A stretch of 64,000 nucleotides of DNA from Lactifluus volemus (GCA_022376515.1 WTXI01000020.1:248001-312000); one strand, 5' to 3'. Shown: positions 11,884-24,489, counted from the first letter of the stretch. Numbers and translations: made by a program. The notes: a model not told the origin generated them from the sequence alone.

Positions 11884-12946
11884 AGCCGATTCTGGTCTTT
11901 ATCTTATACTGCACCGGTAAATCTTTCCGACATAGTATCAGTGTACTGGGCTTAGCTTCATCTCCCAGTGCTGGCGTTGCACCGTTATGTGCATTATTTC
12001 TTGTCTGACAATCCTTTTCTGGGTATTCACGCGGGATGTCGGGCTTGCGGGGTCTACGTAATGGGACTCATGCAAGGGCATGCCGTGATTCCCAGCATCA
12101 ACCTGGTTGCTGTCTGATGCAGCGCCGAACCTACGGAGTGCCGTTAATGTTTTTCCCGTTGGTTCGTGAGTTGCAACAGCCCTACATCCCTGAGACACGA
12201 CAGAAATAGGTCATCCCCGCAGACGCTTTGCTATTTGTGGTAGGTATGGAACGAGGATGCTAGGTACCATGAACATAGTGATGCCATCATGCATAGAAAA
12301 GGGCGTGCGGCCAACGCTATATCCGTTGTGATTGACGCTGCGACCTTGTCACCTTGCGATAATTATTTGCATCTCCAGGTTTCAACGAGGATGCCGTCGT
12401 TTATTGAAACGCTTTGACCCGGTAGTGTCAAGGGCCGAGTTGGGAAACTATCACAGCAAGTTCTTCACTGCGCCCCCCTAAAACACGGCCTGAGCATGTT
12501 CTGGACCACCTGTCGTCTCCGTAACTTCCAACGGTAACCCCGTGGACTTTTGATGAGCAACATTTTTCAGGTATCAGGGTTGTGAGTTGTTTTGCGCAAG
12601 ACGAAGACGGAACAAGGAACAAATCCAATTCGGCACGCGGTCTGAATCAAGGCGTGTTCTTGTTGAGGCAGCGTCAAGCAAGCTTATTGAACCCGTGATA
12701 TTGGTAGTTTCTGAGCATGGCATGGCTGTTGTGATTGTGACATGGCTAGACAAGTGAAGACTCCATAGCTCGCATTCACAAAAGCTCTTAACGGCACACT
12801 AGAACTCGGTCGCGTTTCGCCCCATGGTCGAGCAGTCCAACTGGACTGCAAGCCATGGACGGTGCATCAGGATGTAGGTCCCTCAAAGAAAGTCTTGGGA
12901 CAATGTAAAAATGTAACAACACAATCCACAAGATCTCTCGGCTAGA
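11884..12946. other. Convergent intergenic region, no gene seen
   Basis: About 1.06 kb between the stops of two convergent genes. Short open frames only, none with family resemblance. Expected to hold two 3' UTRs. Confidence 0.55.
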
Positions 12947-14161
12947 TCAAATATTCTCCCTTCTAAGTTCGGCAACCCACCATATTGGCCTTGAGGTTTC
13001 GACGAACACTGTATCCTCCTCCGGGACCAGATGATTCGACGTCGACACCAACCCATCAAATCCCGACGTTCTCTTCGCTGTGGAGAGTGGCATTAGTTGT
13101 CCGTCATACACGTTTTCCGAGAGAGAAAACACGTACTTAAATTCCACCTGAGTCCTGTGGTAGTCAGCACGGTGGAATCTACTCCGACGGGAGCAGCCCG
13201 CAAGTCGGGCCCAGTATAGAGTGATCAATAGAGATATATGCTTTCCCTTCAGCACATAAGTGTTTTTTTTTCTTCGGTGTGGGTGGAAATGAATTGAAGA
13301 AAACCTGCCTCATCGAGGACCCAGCCTACGTTGTCGTCCGTAACGGCAAAGATCCGACGCCCGCTCTTACGGAGCTTGTGCAGATACGACAGTGTGTGAA
13401 CAGTCTGATCGAGCCGCCCCGATAATCCGCTGAGCAAAATAATGTCGTACAAAGTCTGGGAGAGAGTGAGCAAAAAGAGTTGTGTTTTTGTGTTGTAATG
13501 TGTCGATTCTCAGCCCCTACCAAACCAACGCTCGGGGGGCAACAAAAACACCTACATCTGACCCCTCAGCATTCTCTTTTTCTTGCAAGATTCAATGCAT
13601 TTCATGAGATCTGTGGAATTCTCGTCATTGTCTTGGACGACCGGCACACCCTTTTTTTGACAGAAAAAAAGAGATGTGAGTACCCGCGCGCTCTCGCTAA
13701 GGGTCGGTAGCAAGTTTGACCACAACACTGACTCGTGTCTCATAATATCGCCTCACGTCGTCCCTGAGAGAGTCCAAGTCTCCTTTAATAATGTCCGGGA
13801 TATAATCCTCAATCTCGGTTCTCGGCGACGGGACTGCATTTTCCATTGTGAAAACACCAAAGCTCATCATGAAGCGTTGCGCAATGGAAGAGATCTTAGC
13901 TCACAGTCGACGACGACACGTCCGCATCGCTGCTCCTGGAAGCAGTAGCGGTAGCAGGTCGTGAAGACGATTCGCACCACCGTCGGCGCAACAACGCCAA
14001 TCCGAAGTGTGCCAGAGACGACGCAGGAGCGGCTTGGAGAACGGCTGGTTGAGGATGATCAGGGCCGTCTTGGCCTTCTTTGGCACCTGTGACTTCTTGT
14101 CGAGGGGTGAGGGGGTGGATTGGTAAAATGGAAGATCCCAGTAGTGGGTGGTGGAGTCCAT
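12947..14161 (-). CDS. THI80: Thiamine pyrophosphokinase
   Basis: Transfers pyrophosphate from ATP to thiamine, making the cofactor ThDP in the cytosol. Start at 14161 (MDSTTHYWDLPFYQSTPSPL). Conserved blocks in order: ALIILNQPF, WRCCADGGANRLHDLL (substrate site), DYIPDIIKGDLDSL, VVQDNDENSTDLMKCI (D-x-x-STD metal site), YDIILLSGLSGRLDQTVHTL, ISIDHSILGPTCGLLP, TTTGLRWNL, and the tail GLVSTSNHLV, FVETSRPIWWVAE. Two single-base deletions are evident: near 13584 (IES to LQEKENAEGSD) and near 13195 in a C run (GLLP to VGVDSTVL). The join between the first two exons is not resolved. All catalytic positions I know of are kept. Confidence 0.9.
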
Positions 14162-14583
14162 CGACGGTGGTCGTTGTGTCGGTCGACGCGTCGCGGTGGC
14201 GGCACGGTGGTGGACGCGACAGTTGTTGCGCTATGAGTGGACCCGGGCACCATAAAGCTTGTAGGTTATACACTATGGTGTGTCTGGTTGCAAGCGTTAA
14301 TACTATACGTCCAAATGGTACATTTAAGAAAGAAAAATACAGAGGGTACACGCGCGGAGAGGTACCAGTACGGACACCCTACCGAGATACGAATTGTTAC
14401 TATGGGTGCAGGAAACACAACATAAAAAAAGGCGTGATGAGAATGAGAATGTTCAGAGGTCTATTTGAAGAGTTGACAGCGGAGATCTAAGCAAAGCTAA
14501 TAATCAACAGCACAGTAAATTAACAAGATGCGATGCGGTAGCGCATCCAAGAAGCCTTTCATAACCGGAGAAGAAGTCATGCA
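14162..14583. other. Intergenic: THI80 upstream and 3' flank of the CS-domain gene
   Basis: About 420 bases in a tandem minus-strand arrangement. It should contain the THI80 promoter; no specific element (for example a thiamine riboswitch with conserved CTGAGA and ACCTGATC) was found. Confidence 0.4.
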
Positions 14584-16320
14584 TTAACTCTGGTTCTTTC
14601 TCCACGATGAAAAACTGAGCGCCCCAATAACGCCGACAACAAGTAGCGCTGTTCCAGCACCTACCAGACCTGGCACATATAGGTACCAGGCACCATCCAG
14701 GTCGTCTGTCCTGCGCGCTCTTTGGGGGATCTCTACCACCTCTCTGTTTTGCGCTCCTTCCTTCTGTGTACGCCCGCGATTATCTTCTGATGATGTACGC
14801 AAGTTCACTGAGGGCATTCGTAGTCCTAGTTCTGTTGCCTCGTCATCGGGAGATTCATCATCTTCCGCCGGGAGAGCAGGAACTTCCAGGGTCGGACAAA
14901 GTAATTGGGCCTGCTCAAAATAGCGGCGAGCGCTTCTCGATCGCGCTTCCACGCAGCTGTACTTCCACCTTCGGACGGATTGGAAAGGTACTGTGAATGT
15001 GATGGGAGGCGAATGGAGGACAATGGAGAGTAAGAATTGGTGAGAAGCATAAAGGCCGCGCCTTCCAAGTGAAGCAGACCTGCTTCCAAATAGAGTTGGG
15101 CGAGGCCTGGGGATCCACCTAGAGACTCTATATAGTAGGTCGTCTGTCCTCGTTCTGCATCTTCCTCAGATGATAGTGCGAGGGAGTCGGGTACAGAACG
15201 GAGAGGAATGTAATGGCTAACGAGCCGCATCGTTGCGGACGGGAGGTGTGCCTGGAGCCAAGCCCGCCTGCATTGAGATGTCAGTGAACCTACAAGGGGT
15301 CCAGTGAGAGGATACTCGCGAAAAGTATTCGAAAGCCTTGTCGAAGTCTTTCCTGATGTCAAATAATTCCAACGCAGTCAATGTAAGGCTCGTTGGATCC
15401 ATATTAAATGGCAATTCTGCCTCTGGCGACGACCCCGAGGGACCAGGAGGACATGGTGATAGTGTCTCGGATACAGGCCCGACGATGAGGCAAGGCCAAA
15501 TGATCGAATCGGACTTCTCCAGGTGTACGGTCAGGAGCCGTCCTGGCCCGGATGCATGCAGTGACTCGACTGACGATAATGGTGAGGCAATAGTGTGTGC
15601 AAAGTGCAGGGGTGAGCCTGTGCGTGATTTTTGCTGCTTGCGGCGACGAGACTGAGATATTGTGGAAAATCCTGTGCGTTCATCTGCAGAGGAGACGGGT
15701 GATGGCAATCCAGGTGATGAAACAAGGAAGTCTTCAGTGTCGGAGGTAGGTCCGCTTGCAAGGGACGCAGCAAAGCTACTGGATATCTCTGGCTCAGAGA
15801 CCAATGCATACGAAGACCGAGTTGATGTTGTGGATGTGGTAGATGTAGTACGGTCACGGTGCGAAAGTCCGGAGCCTGTTGGCTCCAGTTGCCACATGGA
15901 GCCAGCTTTGTCAATGTTACCATAAAGGCGACCCTTAAAATGCCGATAAATTTTTGAATGGAGTAACTTTACGTGGACATACCTTGATTAACGGGGGCTG
16001 GCCGCGGACTCCAGCTACAAGGATATCCTGCTCTATGATCACCTGTTGACATAGATGTCAAACCTGGCCTGACCCTTAAGGGAAACGTGCTAACGTGTAG
16101 CTCATCCTCTTTGGTACTATAGGGAACGATGAGAAGGACGGTAGCCTAATATTGGATAGTCAAACAGGCTGGGTGCAAGTTGAATAGAAGGACTATACCT
16201 GGTCGTGAGACTAGGGATGAATATCCAGACAGTTAGTGAACGAGGACAGAGGACTGGTTTGGGATGCTCAACTTGATGCCAGGAGTACGTAGAACTTTGA
16301 TACTCGGATGACCTGCTCAT
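14584..16320 (-). CDS. Tail-anchored protein with a CS (p23/NudC)-like domain
   Basis: I recognise the architecture but not a named gene. Likely start at 16320 (MSRSSEYQSSTYSWHQVEHP). A CS-like beta-sandwich follows: ATVLLIVPYSTKEDELHVST, VIIEQDILVAGVRGQPPLIK, GRLYGNIDKAGSMWQLE, then a Ser/Thr-rich insert and the closing strand LLTVHLEKSDSIIWPCLIVG. A helical, TPR-like part comes next (MDPTSLTLTALELFDIRKDF; AGLLHLEGAAFMLLTNSYSP). The end is a single transmembrane helix (YLYVPGLVGAGTALLVVGVI) with a short basic tail, so it is probably tail-anchored in the ER or mitochondrial outer membrane. The frame changes between RVR and VIIEQD and again near 15230, so parts may be mis-joined. CS domains usually mean HSP90-linked co-chaperones; that role is inference. 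Confidence 0.6.
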
Positions 16321-16710
16321 ATCCAGGGCCAAGCAATTGCAGAGGTGTGAGTTGTAAAGCGTAAAGAAGGTAGGAATCCCTGGAGTCAAGTAGCCCGACT
16401 ATTAGGGGATTATGTAACAAAGCACGCCTATGACGCGATCACGTCCAAATCGCGTCCCAGTCCCAGTCTCTGTCTTTTTCTTTCCTGAAGATTTGTATCC
16501 AGAATCTACTAGTCATTTGTCTCTCCACAGCGAATACCCTTGGGTTTCCTTATAATGGCTCTAGTAGCTCTTAAGTGTGCACCAACTCAAATCCTATTTT
16601 TATCAGGAATGTGTGACACATAGTACTATGCATATACTTGCATAATCTGTCTCTTAATCTCCGAAAAGTCACTGGTCATTGTTTGTTTCCTGCCCCTGGA
16701 GCGTCCAGAC
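16321..16710. promoter_or_regulatory. Divergent intergenic region (CS-domain gene / CAX gene)
   Basis: About 390 bases between two divergent start codons. AT-rich stretches are present around 16600-16640 but no element I can name. Confidence 0.35.
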
Positions 16711-19643
16711 ATGTCCCACTATGCCCAACCGGCAGATAGCACCGTCCTTTATCAGTCTATTCATTCAACCCCTCCAAGACGACCAGGCGCTGGCGTTTCT
16801 CGTCGAAACTCCTTACCCCTACCAACTCTTTCGAGGGCACAGACCGAGTCCTCCACCATTTCTGTCTCTTCGATGCCCCACAAGGCAGTAAATGGTAACA
16901 CCCATTTCCCTGGCCGTGGCACAGACAAGCAGCCGATTTCGATGACCGAGAGAAGATGGCACTAGTTTCGGGAGAAAACCGCGACACACCAACAATATCT
17001 ATGAAGCCCTGGGAAGGGTGGCGGGTAGTGGTCATCGGTTCTTGTTGAGTCATCGCTTTCCTGTTAGATGTAACTTCTGACAGTCGCCAGGGTTCAACGC
17101 ACTCCTCCTCTTCCTTCCTGCTTCCGTGAGTAAATACCTACTCGGAGATATGTTCTTTGCGAATTGCTTCATAGTGGGCTGTTAATTCCCTCTTGAAGAA
17201 ACCTCATACGGTCGTCTTCACCTGTGAGTGTGTTGTTGTCCCAGCTTTGCTTGTACGCACTAACCCTGTGCAACGCCTAGTCTGTATACTCTCCATGATA
17301 CCGCTTGCCAAGGTAAACATTTCTGTGTAGTATGCGACTGAGAGCCAACTCGTTAGCACACATAGCTCCATGAACTTGCGACACGAGAGTTGGCTACGCG
17401 CTGGGGGGTTCCAAGGCGGGCCTTTTGAACGCCAGCATGGTCCGTTTTTCTGTATAGATGTACCCGCAGGATTGGCTGATCTACACCCCAGAGTAATATG
17501 TAAGCAACTTCCCTTACTCCAAGTGTCATTCCTGATCGATCGATCCAACATCTCTGAGAAGGGTGGAACTGGTGATAGCTGTACGCTGGATCCCCATCGA
17601 ATGCCCCTACTATGGCAACTAATGCAGCTCATTGCTAGGCCACAGCTCTTCGGAAGTGCGAACTTAGAGTAGTCCAGTCATCGTGTGAGCACAATGTTTC
17701 AAGAAACATCCCATTCATCTAATTTTCTACAGTGATAGGTTCAATGCTTAGCAGATTGCGTGGGTGATAGATCCTTCTTCGGTCCGCTCATTCTGATGAA
17801 TATAGTCTTGGTTCTGGGCATGTGCTTTTTTGCGGGTGGGATGCGATTCAAGGAGCAAGGCTTCGATGCCAGTGAGAACGGCATCACGTTGTTAAGGACT
17901 ACACTGACCGTCACTGTTGTCCCTGTGTCTAGCTGCGACGCAAATTCATTCATCACTCTTGAGCATCAGCGTCGGGGCTGTTCTCATGCCTGTAGCTTAC
18001 CATTACTCTCTAAGCTGGCGAACAGATACAGCATCAACAGATCAGAAAGCTGCTATTTTAAATATGAGCCATGGTGTAAGCTGTTTGTTTCTCGAACGGG
18101 AGAATACTGAAAATCAAAGGTCATTATACAGGTTTCGGTTGTCCTTGTTGCAGGTGCGGCCCCTCTTCGTGCAGCGAGAGGCATTCTAATACGGGTACAC
18201 AGTATACTGCGCCTACCTGGTCTTCCAATTCTGGTCCCATACATATCTCTTCGAGGAACCAACACACAAGAGCGATCGACTCCCCGTCCGCCTGAGCCAC
18301 CACCAGCACAGCGGGTCTAGGGTGCAAGAAAGAACCGCAATGAGTAGCGCCGAGTCGAGTCCAGAGTCTCACGCTCCTGCCCGTGCTCATGTCGGCCCCC
18401 ATAACCGAGGGTGCAAACCCCCGTTATCGTCTGTCTCAGACATATATCTCCCCATCTCTTACGGAGCTTCATCTTCCCTGAGTAATGTCTGTTCTCGCGG
18501 ACTGCAATCCCAGCACCTACGGTTGGTTCAACGGTAAAGCTCGTGCGCGACGGCCGCTGCACGGTGACATCCCTCCCATCCGGGGAGGAATTGCGATCAG
18601 CAACTCACATGCAACTAGGCGATGGAACGATTCTGGAACAGTGTTCTGATGACGAACAAGGTGTAGCGAGTAGCGGGCAGAAGACTACCCCGTTGAATGC
18701 ACCCGTCGAGGAGAAACCCCAACTGAGCTGGACGCTGACGCTGACGCTTCTCATCGTCGTGACGATCGTGCGTCCATTGCTATCGTTGCTTATCCAGTCC
18801 ACTGAGCCGCTTCTAGCTCGTTTCCATCACTGCAGAGTCGCTTGTCGAATCCATGAATGAACTTTCCAGAAGCATTAGTAAGGAGTGGATCGCACTCATC
18901 CTACTTCCTATGGTGAGCTGTATTGCAGGTAGGAATTTGAACCAATCACGAAAACATCATCGCTGACGGCATTGAAGAATGCCTGACTGCGATTAGTGTC
19001 TCGAGGAAAGATCGCCTAACGCTGAGCATCAGTGTCGCTGTGGGGCAACAATCGTGAGTGGCTAAGCAACGACCTAGAAGGAGCGGGAGTTGCTCACCAT
19101 TAAACAAACGCCTCAGCAAACAGCCCTCTTCGTCATCCCGTCAGTCAGATTATGAATCGAAACGGCCTATGTATGTTTCTGATACCCTTCTCATCACATA
19201 GATTCATGGTAATCCTGGGTTGGATACTCGACAAACCTCTTCCGCTTCTTTTCGACCCCTTTGAGTCCATCGTACGTTTTCGACTGGCTTATCATCCTTT
19301 GGTTTTATTTATCTGGTGGACATGCATAGGTTTTGTATATCTCTGGTAGGTTTCATGGTGTTATGCATCGTTAAGTATTCCTCATAGTATTGAGTCCATG
19401 TCATGAGCTACATCGTGGCTGATGGAAAGTCCAACTGGCTGGAAGGCGCAATACTCATCTGTCTGTTTTTTCACCTCTTCTCTTCTCAACAGCTGCTGAC
19501 ACACACGCGACGGCGCAGGCTTTTACATCAACATAGCCGTGAGCTTCTGGTTTTATCCGGGCTCCACGTACTCTAGCACTCTTGGGCGCTGCACGGCCGA
19601 CTTCAAAAGAAGCGGCCATCCTTCTCCCTCTGTCACACATTGA
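16711..19643 (+). CDS. VCX1: Vacuolar Ca2+/H+ exchanger of the CAX family, divergent and possibly decaying copy
   Basis: CAX proteins move cytosolic Ca2+ into the vacuole against protons. N-terminal cytosolic part from 16711 (MSHYAQPADSTVLYQSIHST). Membrane blocks in order: FNALLLFLPAS-WAVNSLLKK, FCILSMIPLAK, GLLNASM, VELVIAV (c-1 repeat), NIVLVLGMCFFAGGMRFKEQ, ATQIHSSLLSISVGAVLMPV, ILNMSHG, VYTVYCAYLVFQFWSHTYLF, a hydrophilic loop, QLSWTLTLTLLIVVTIV, ISKEWIALILLPMV, a c-2 region, MVILGWILDKPLPLLFDPFE, VADGKSNWLEGAILICL and FWFYPGSTYSSTLG. The c-2 motif is SCIAEC where the family has GNAAEH. Several frame breaks lie at about 16965, 17400 and 18190. Most exons still splice cleanly. It may be an active but altered paralogue, a pseudogene, or a badly sequenced gene. 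Confidence 0.75.
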
Positions 19644-19923
19644 GGACTGTAGTAGGCAACTCTTCCGCACGCACGTCCCATTGAATCGCATTCATTTCAT
19701 GTCCATACCTCTTTCCCCATCATTTGTGACATTCTAAACAAGTGGTGTGTCCTGGATAAAGTTGCATCCAGCATCTTGCATAGATCGTGCCCTCATTAAT
19801 TTTCCTTCGGTTTGTATTATAGTACAGTAGGGGTAGAAACTCGGAATGTGAATGGACACTCTGGTGCACACCGGCATGATGCAATGGAAGTCTATTTATG
19901 GTCCTATGAAGTTGGACTGTAGT

Positions 19924-22320
19924 TCAATCGAGATAATATCTATCACCTGTATTAAAAAATCGCTCAGGGCTGGGGGCTGCTGTTATAGGTTGAAAGTGGT
20001 GACTTGCCTATTTGGCCCATCCCGGGCTCGACCACCCATGCCTTGTGCTGCTGCGCGTTGTCAAACCCATCTTCATCTAGGAACGTCACGCGCCGCTCGG
20101 CGTTCTCGAGCCAGACTTCGCGTAGTCCGTCGTCGACCGCCCCGGTGACGATCTTCACGTCCGGGAATGTGCGCCGGAGATGCGCGACGCCGCCACTGCG
20201 GGCGACGAGGAAGGTGACAAAGATGATGTGCGACGGATCCACGCCATGATCGATGAGAACGCGGATCGCCATGAATCCAGCTGCGCCAGTGCCGATCTGC
20301 GTCACAGTTTCCCCCCAGTAAGAGGGGGGGGGGATCATAAGGCTGAAGAGAATATGTGCGTGCCTGTGCATCGAGGAGAAAGACCCAAGTATTCACCGCG
20401 CGATGTCTTTTGCGGATGCAGTCGGGTAATTTGACGTGGAACAACAAGGGTTCTCCGGTTTTGAGTCGGATTGTACGAGCAGGGAGCCCATTGGCACATC
20501 GCTGATAACGCGCTGTAAACCCAGCTCGAGAGGTCCACCGCTGGATCGTGGTGATAAGCGAAAGCGACTCTGACATATGTGATACTTACGAACGAAGGAT
20601 AGTCACGCCACATAGGCTCTGTGCACGTCGAAGTTGATGTCAAATTACGCGAGATCGATCTGGGGAAAAACTTGCCTCTGCATCGATGGTTTTACCCTTG
20701 GTCTGCACGCCAACGGGAGTCTCGAGGGTTACTTCACGGTAAGGAAGGAATTCCATGGCCCTCTCAACCAGTACAGTGGCTAAACGATCCGTGAAGAAGA
20801 TGAAATCTTGTCGGGATGATGTCCGATCACGCAGGACCGTGTAGATACCCTGCGCTCCGTGAAGATAAGTTTACTTTGATCAAGATGAATTGCTACCTTG
20901 AGTTGCGGTGTTTGTTCCAACACCGTCAACCCGAGTTCCTCGACGCTCAATCCCTGAGGAAGACCACGGGATAGCGATTGCGCAGCAGCCATTTTCTGAC
21001 GAAAATGACGCGAGCGGCGTTCGAGTTGCCTTTGTATGTGTGTAGAGATGAGCTCTATAGCTACAGCATTATCTTTTCCTGGAACAATCTACACTGGTTA
21101 GCTGGTCATGTGGTCTCACGAGGTAGATACTCACGATATCGGCATGTCGAGAACTAGGAAGAACGAAATTATCGTAGGATGGCTTGACGTAGCGAAGGTA
21201 CCTGGAAACGTGAATTGCAACCTTTACTGGGCCACCGCAGAAGACATACTGCTCCAATACCCCTTCAACGCTGCGTCCTCGTTCCTTTGTATCACGTGCA
21301 ATGCGTCGCGCAAGCATGAGATCGGAATCCGCTTGTACAAATACCTGACGCGTAGTCAGAGCCTAACGACGACGACCTCAGAGTGATTACCTTGAGGTCA
21401 TATAACTTCCGCATTTCAGGGTCGTGAAGAGCGAGTATACCCTCCGCTGAAAACACTGTGTAGCATGAGTTTGTTGTGCAGGGACAGGAATATATACCAA
21501 TGATGATAGTTGCTCCATACAAGTACTTGGTCTCGTCCAATCGCTGGTGTTGTGTGAATGAGTAAACCGGGATGTTCGTCTGCTGAAAATTCTTGAGGTC
21601 GGAGAGGCACTGCATCAAAGAGGATGGAATATCATTCGAGTATCAGTCGCCTGAGCATCGCATAGCGAGAAAACACGGCCGAACTAACAGCTGCGAATGA
21701 AGCCAGGTCTATAGAGTCTGGATGGTCAAGGTCTAAGCGCGATGAAAACGCAAGTGCAAGCTCTTCTTCTGTGTGCTCCCTATAGAAACTATCCTATAAA
21801 TTCCAGGCGAGAATTAGTGATGAGAGGGGGGTCAGACTAGGCTTCCTACCTGTGACATGATAACGACAGTGGGTATAGAACCGAGTGCGCGCACGATTTG
21901 ACGCGCGACGTGGGTCTACACATGGCAGATAAGGTCCAGCAGGGTTCGTAACGAGAGTCTACAGACTTTTCCACTAGAAGACCCGCCTGTAAAGATATTT
22001 TGTGAGACCTGAATGCCTACGATTTGGGAGCCAAGTACCAGCTATTCCAATGACAAAGGCAGGAAAAGTGGACTGGCCATCTTCTCCGTACCTGCGCAGA
22101 AACATTCAGGTCTTATAAAGCATCCAAAGTTGACCTGGGAAATACCAGGGAGGTCTTCCATGAGATTTCAAGATGGTATTGGTTATAACTTTGGTGCCAA
22201 TGAGAGGTGAAGGTTTGAGGCTGGAATTGGAGTAGCAACTGAAGAGGCAAGTGTGCAAGATGCGTCAGTGTTAGCTGACTCACTATACCTGCGAACATGG
22301 GCGTCGAGATCATCGGCCAT
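19924..22320 (-). CDS. URK1: Uridine kinase with C-terminal uracil phosphoribosyltransferase domain
   Basis: Pyrimidine salvage: phosphorylates uridine and cytidine; the C-terminal domain has the UPRT fold that makes UMP from uracil and PRPP. Start at 22320 (MADDLDAHVR). Kinase part: SHGRPPWYF, FPAFVIGIAG then GSSSGK (P-loop, interrupted), LARRIARDTKERGRSVEGVL and SYDNFVLPSSRHADIV. UPRT part: LLVQSDSK, PLLFHVKLPDCIRKRHR, TWVFLLDAQ, IGTGAAGFMAIRVLIDHGVD, FPDVKIVTGAVDDGL, WVVEPGMGQIG and the end GDRYYLD. Two introns use GC donors (20297-20363 and 19947-20007); the second is required to reach the canonical GDRYY end. One A seems to be missing near 20460 (SDSK to GEPLLF). Confidence 0.9.
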
Positions 22321-22473
22321 AGGTGTCCAAAACTAAAGTATGTGAACCTAATATTGACGAACTTGAGCTACCAAACGGAGATAAAGCGATTTATTACCGT
22401 GACCGGTCCCGGCGTGCGCGTCTACTGAACTTCGGCTAGCATTACTCTTAACTTAGACCACCTCTTACACCTC
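22321..22473. promoter_or_regulatory. 153-bp divergent promoter, URK1 / ATG17
   Basis: Only 153 bases separate the two start codons, so both promoters overlap. No clear binding site seen. Confidence 0.4.
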
Positions 22474-24365
22474 ATGTCTTCTCCCACCAATCGCGGCGAA
22501 CAACCTAATCTCATCTCTTTAGTACGTCAGTCAAGGAAGGCACTCCAACAGGGAGAAGCACTCTGTTCTCGTGCCAATGCAACCTCAACTTCCTCCGCAA
22601 GGGAAGCAACAGACGTCCTGGCTCTCAACGCTAAGATCCAGTGGATTAGCAATGCGGTAATTGAACAGCTCAAGGCGCGTTCCACCAGTAAATTTGACTG
22701 CACTCCTAGCTCACACGTACATAGCTCGCAGCGGCAGTGGCAAAGTTAATCGAAGAGCGCCGCGCAAAGCTCGAGAAACAAACTCAGGCATGTCTCACTT
22801 AACCCCCCTCACCTGTCTCCTCACATACATCTAGGCTTGGGACGCCTCTCGGTCTCGAAATAGTGACATGCTCGATGCTATGCTTGAGTCGTTGGGCACT
22901 CACCTTGTACCACCGGACTTTCACGAGAATGCATCTGGCTCATCTATATTCCTCAACCCTACCTCGGAGTCCGAGACCGCCGAGGAACGCCAGAATGTCA
23001 CAGCACCTGATCGCAGTCCTGCCCTTACCATCCGCCACAGCAATGGCAATGGTGTCGGTACGTCTACGAAAGCGAAGAACCGTAGAGAGGATAAGAGCCA
23101 TTGGAAGACATTGCGTGATTTCGTGGATGAGCGTGCAATAGAGGACGCTCTTGAGACCGTTGAATCGGAGCGGAACCGATTAGAGGTAGAACCAATAGCA
23201 ACTCGACCGAACTCGGCTGACTGTGTCATTGTAGGATAGCCTCGTGGTGACGGCCAGTTACACCGCAACATTACAAGATACTCTACGTGCCATTCGTGAA
23301 GCTTTACCGCCTGATAAGCCAGCTGTAGATGTCCGGAAAGTATTATCCACACAGGATCACTGGACTACGGAAATGGCCCACCAGCTGGAGAGTTTGGCGG
23401 AGCATTTTGAGAAGATGGAGGTTGCGCTGAGGGATAGTGAAGCTGGCGAGACGTTCGATGAAGGTGACATTCAAGGTAGGTAACGCGATATCTTGTGCAT
23501 TTGTCTCTTGGTTCAGGCGTATTTCAAGAGATGATGCGAGACGCTGAAGAACTTCCCGTCATCCTTGCCGAGCTGGAGGATGCCTGGACAATCGTGGAAC
23601 GAGGACTGTATGTCATCGTTTCTCTCCCATGGCCTGCCTTTGGCCCTGACCTGGTTTCAAGTGAAGAGCTCTTGTCAGCCAAGCGTGCGTGTCAACAATA
23701 TCTGCAAAAGCACCGTGGTACACTCGAAGACCTCGAGGAACTGGGTGATATCATGGACGACATGCTGCAGCGGCAAGACGAAATCGAGGTTCGTCATTGT
23801 GTCGTTTGGGTATCTATCATTCCAAAGGGTGCGCTCCCATTAGGCCGACTGTAACAGCCGCCTTGACGGCCTCAACCAGAACCTTGTCGTCATTGAAGAC
23901 CTCACACGCCAGTTCAACGCTTATCAATTGTCTTATAGCAAGTTGCTTATAGAGATTGCTCGGCGGCGGCAGTACAAAGAAGCAGCAGAGAACATTGTAC
24001 GCGGAATGATGGTACAATTGCAAGCCATGTCAGAGGGTGTGTTTCTCCTCATCTTCCTGCACGTTTGTTTTTCCTGTTTAAAACCATGTCCCAGAGGAAC
24101 GAATAGTCCGTGAATCGTTCAACGCGGAGCATGGTGCACATTTGCCTTCGGATCTTTGTCTTTATATTGAGAATCCACCTACGAGGTGGCAGGTAATACC
24201 TCTCGATGGAGATGCTGTGGAATCGCTTCCGGATGTCGACAATGATCTTGTTGAGGAGGTAGAATTGAATCCCGTCTGTGTCTCTGTGGTGGCACAGCTT
24301 ACAATGTTTCTTGACAGGCCATCTCCCGGGAAGGGGGTGCTGCACCAGGAAGTGAAAGTCTTTGA
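22474..24365 (+). CDS. ATG17: Autophagy-related protein 17 (Atg17)
   Basis: Scaffold of the Atg1 kinase complex that organises the autophagosome assembly site on starvation. Start at 22474 (MSSPTNRGEQPNLISLVRQS). Family blocks: LQQGEALCSRANA, ALNAKIQWISNAVIEQLK, LAAAVAKLIEERRAKLEKQ, WDASRSRNSDMLDAMLESLG, WKTLRDFVDERAIEDALETV, HQLESLAEHFEKMEVALRDS, MRDAEELPVILAELEDA, ARRRQYKEAAENIVRGM and LPSDLCLYIENPPTRW. The protein is almost all helical coiled coil, as expected. Introns 22675-22724 and 22788-22834 both have GC donors. The last intron joins LVEE to AISREGGAAPGSESL, with the stop at 24363-24365. No frameshift found. Confidence 0.94.
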
Positions 24366-24489
24366 GTAGTAGCAGAACTGTCTCTAAGTTATAAAATAAC
24401 CGGGCCGATAGCCTGGGTCAATAGACCTAAACAAATTGCTGCGATTTTGATTAGATTTTCATGTTACTCACTCAAAGCTGTAAACTAAA

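Noticed and set aside
13896..14351. Long minus-strand frame overlapping the THI80 start
   Set aside because: Wrong frame; the THI80 frame carries the conserved ALIILNQPF and CADGGANRL blocks.
16026..16050. A 21-nt intron in the CS-domain gene
   Set aside because: Too short for a fungal intron; a single missing base in a continuous exon explains the frame change better.
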